Origin: Candidatus Pelagibacter sp. TMED197
Lineage (GTDB): Bacteria > Pseudomonadota > Alphaproteobacteria > Pelagibacterales > Pelagibacteraceae
Assembly: GCA_002169755.1 (NCBI GenBank)
Contig: NHIU01000027.1
Span: 1-5,711 of the forward strand
Length of the DNA: 5,711 bases
Direction of reading: 5' to 3'
The notes under the pieces are model-generated. The model saw only the letters and a program-made list of their open reading frames with translations. It was not told the DNA's origin and searched no databases. A program made the translations under genes and the position numbers. Shown here piece by piece: positions 5,653 to 5,711 of this stretch (the first letter of the stretch is position 1; each line of letters starts with the position of its first letter).

Positions 5653-5711
5653 ATGAATAAAAAACTTGAAAATATTAAAAAACATAGTGTCTCAAAACCT
5701 CTTAAGTTAGA
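5653..5711 (+). CDS. metX: Homoserine O-acetyltransferase (N-terminus only, partial)
   Basis: An open frame from ATG 5653 runs off the window end after 19 full codons, reading MNKKLENIKKHSVSKPLKL. MetX proteins transfer an acetyl (or succinyl) group to homoserine at the entry to methionine synthesis. The PLKL segment resembles the start of their alpha/beta-hydrolase domain, where the family typically reads PLxLDSG. The main evidence is context: a SAM-II riboswitch sits immediately upstream, and metX/metA genes are classic targets of that class in alphaproteobacteria. There is no Shine-Dalgarno sequence within normal reach; GG directly precedes the ATG after a T run. Too little protein is present to exclude another SAM-regulated methionine gene such as metY or a methionine synthase. 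Confidence 0.7.
   Translation, partial: MNKKLENIKKHSVSKPLKL

Noticed and set aside
5649..5662. Alternative TTG start just before the metX ATG
   Set aside because: The frame from TTG at 5649 meets a TAA after two more codons, so it cannot encode the downstream protein.
5651..5711. Second aptamer (SAM-V) in tandem after the terminator
   Set aside because: Tandem SAM-II/SAM-V leaders are known in marine bacteria, but this stretch is an open reading frame without a GC-rich stem or the conserved aptamer core.

Overview
The window is very A+T-rich and tightly packed. It has short or overlapping gene junctions, almost no Shine-Dalgarno sequences, and lysine/asparagine/isoleucine-rich proteins written mostly in A- and T-ending codons. 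This style, the gene content and a SAM-II riboswitch all fit an alphaproteobacterium with a streamlined genome, most likely the marine SAR11 clade (Pelagibacterales). That placement is an inference from style and gene content, not from an alignment.

Layout. (1) Bases 1-61 hold a possible N-terminus of a leftward gene and the upstream region of argH. (2) Bases 62-3497 are a rightward operon-like chain: argH (argininosuccinate lyase), a 36-residue LptM-type lipoprotein, lysA (diaminopimelate decarboxylase) and a PlsC-family acyltransferase. Successive junctions are an ATGA overlap, a 3-base gap and a TAATG overlap. (3) Bases 3494-5475 are a leftward pair, hisC then tyrA, also joined by TAATG. 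The tyrA and acyltransferase stop codons overlap tail to tail by four bases. (4) Bases 5476-5652 separate hisC from a rightward gene. They hold a strong sigma-70-like promoter (TTGACA, 17 bases, TATTAA), a SAM-II (metA-motif) aptamer starting at the predicted transcription start, and an intrinsic terminator. (5) Bases 5653-5711 are the first 19 codons of a gene that fits metX (homoserine O-acetyltransferase).

Function. Most of the window is amino-acid biosynthesis: the last step to arginine, the last step to lysine, tyrosine and probably histidine steps, and the entry to methionine. Two envelope genes, the LptM-type lipoprotein and the acyltransferase, flank lysA. The lipoprotein-lysA pairing recurs in other proteobacteria.

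The most interesting part is the metX leader. It contains a recognisable SAM-II pseudoknot aptamer, an intrinsic terminator, and a perfect 7-base complementarity between the aptamer's 3' pseudoknot strand (5609-5615) and the terminator loop and arm (5631-5637). Together these suggest a transcription-attenuation switch rather than the usual ribosome-site masking. I see no mobile element, CRISPR array, tRNA or rRNA, and no clearly novel multi-gene system.
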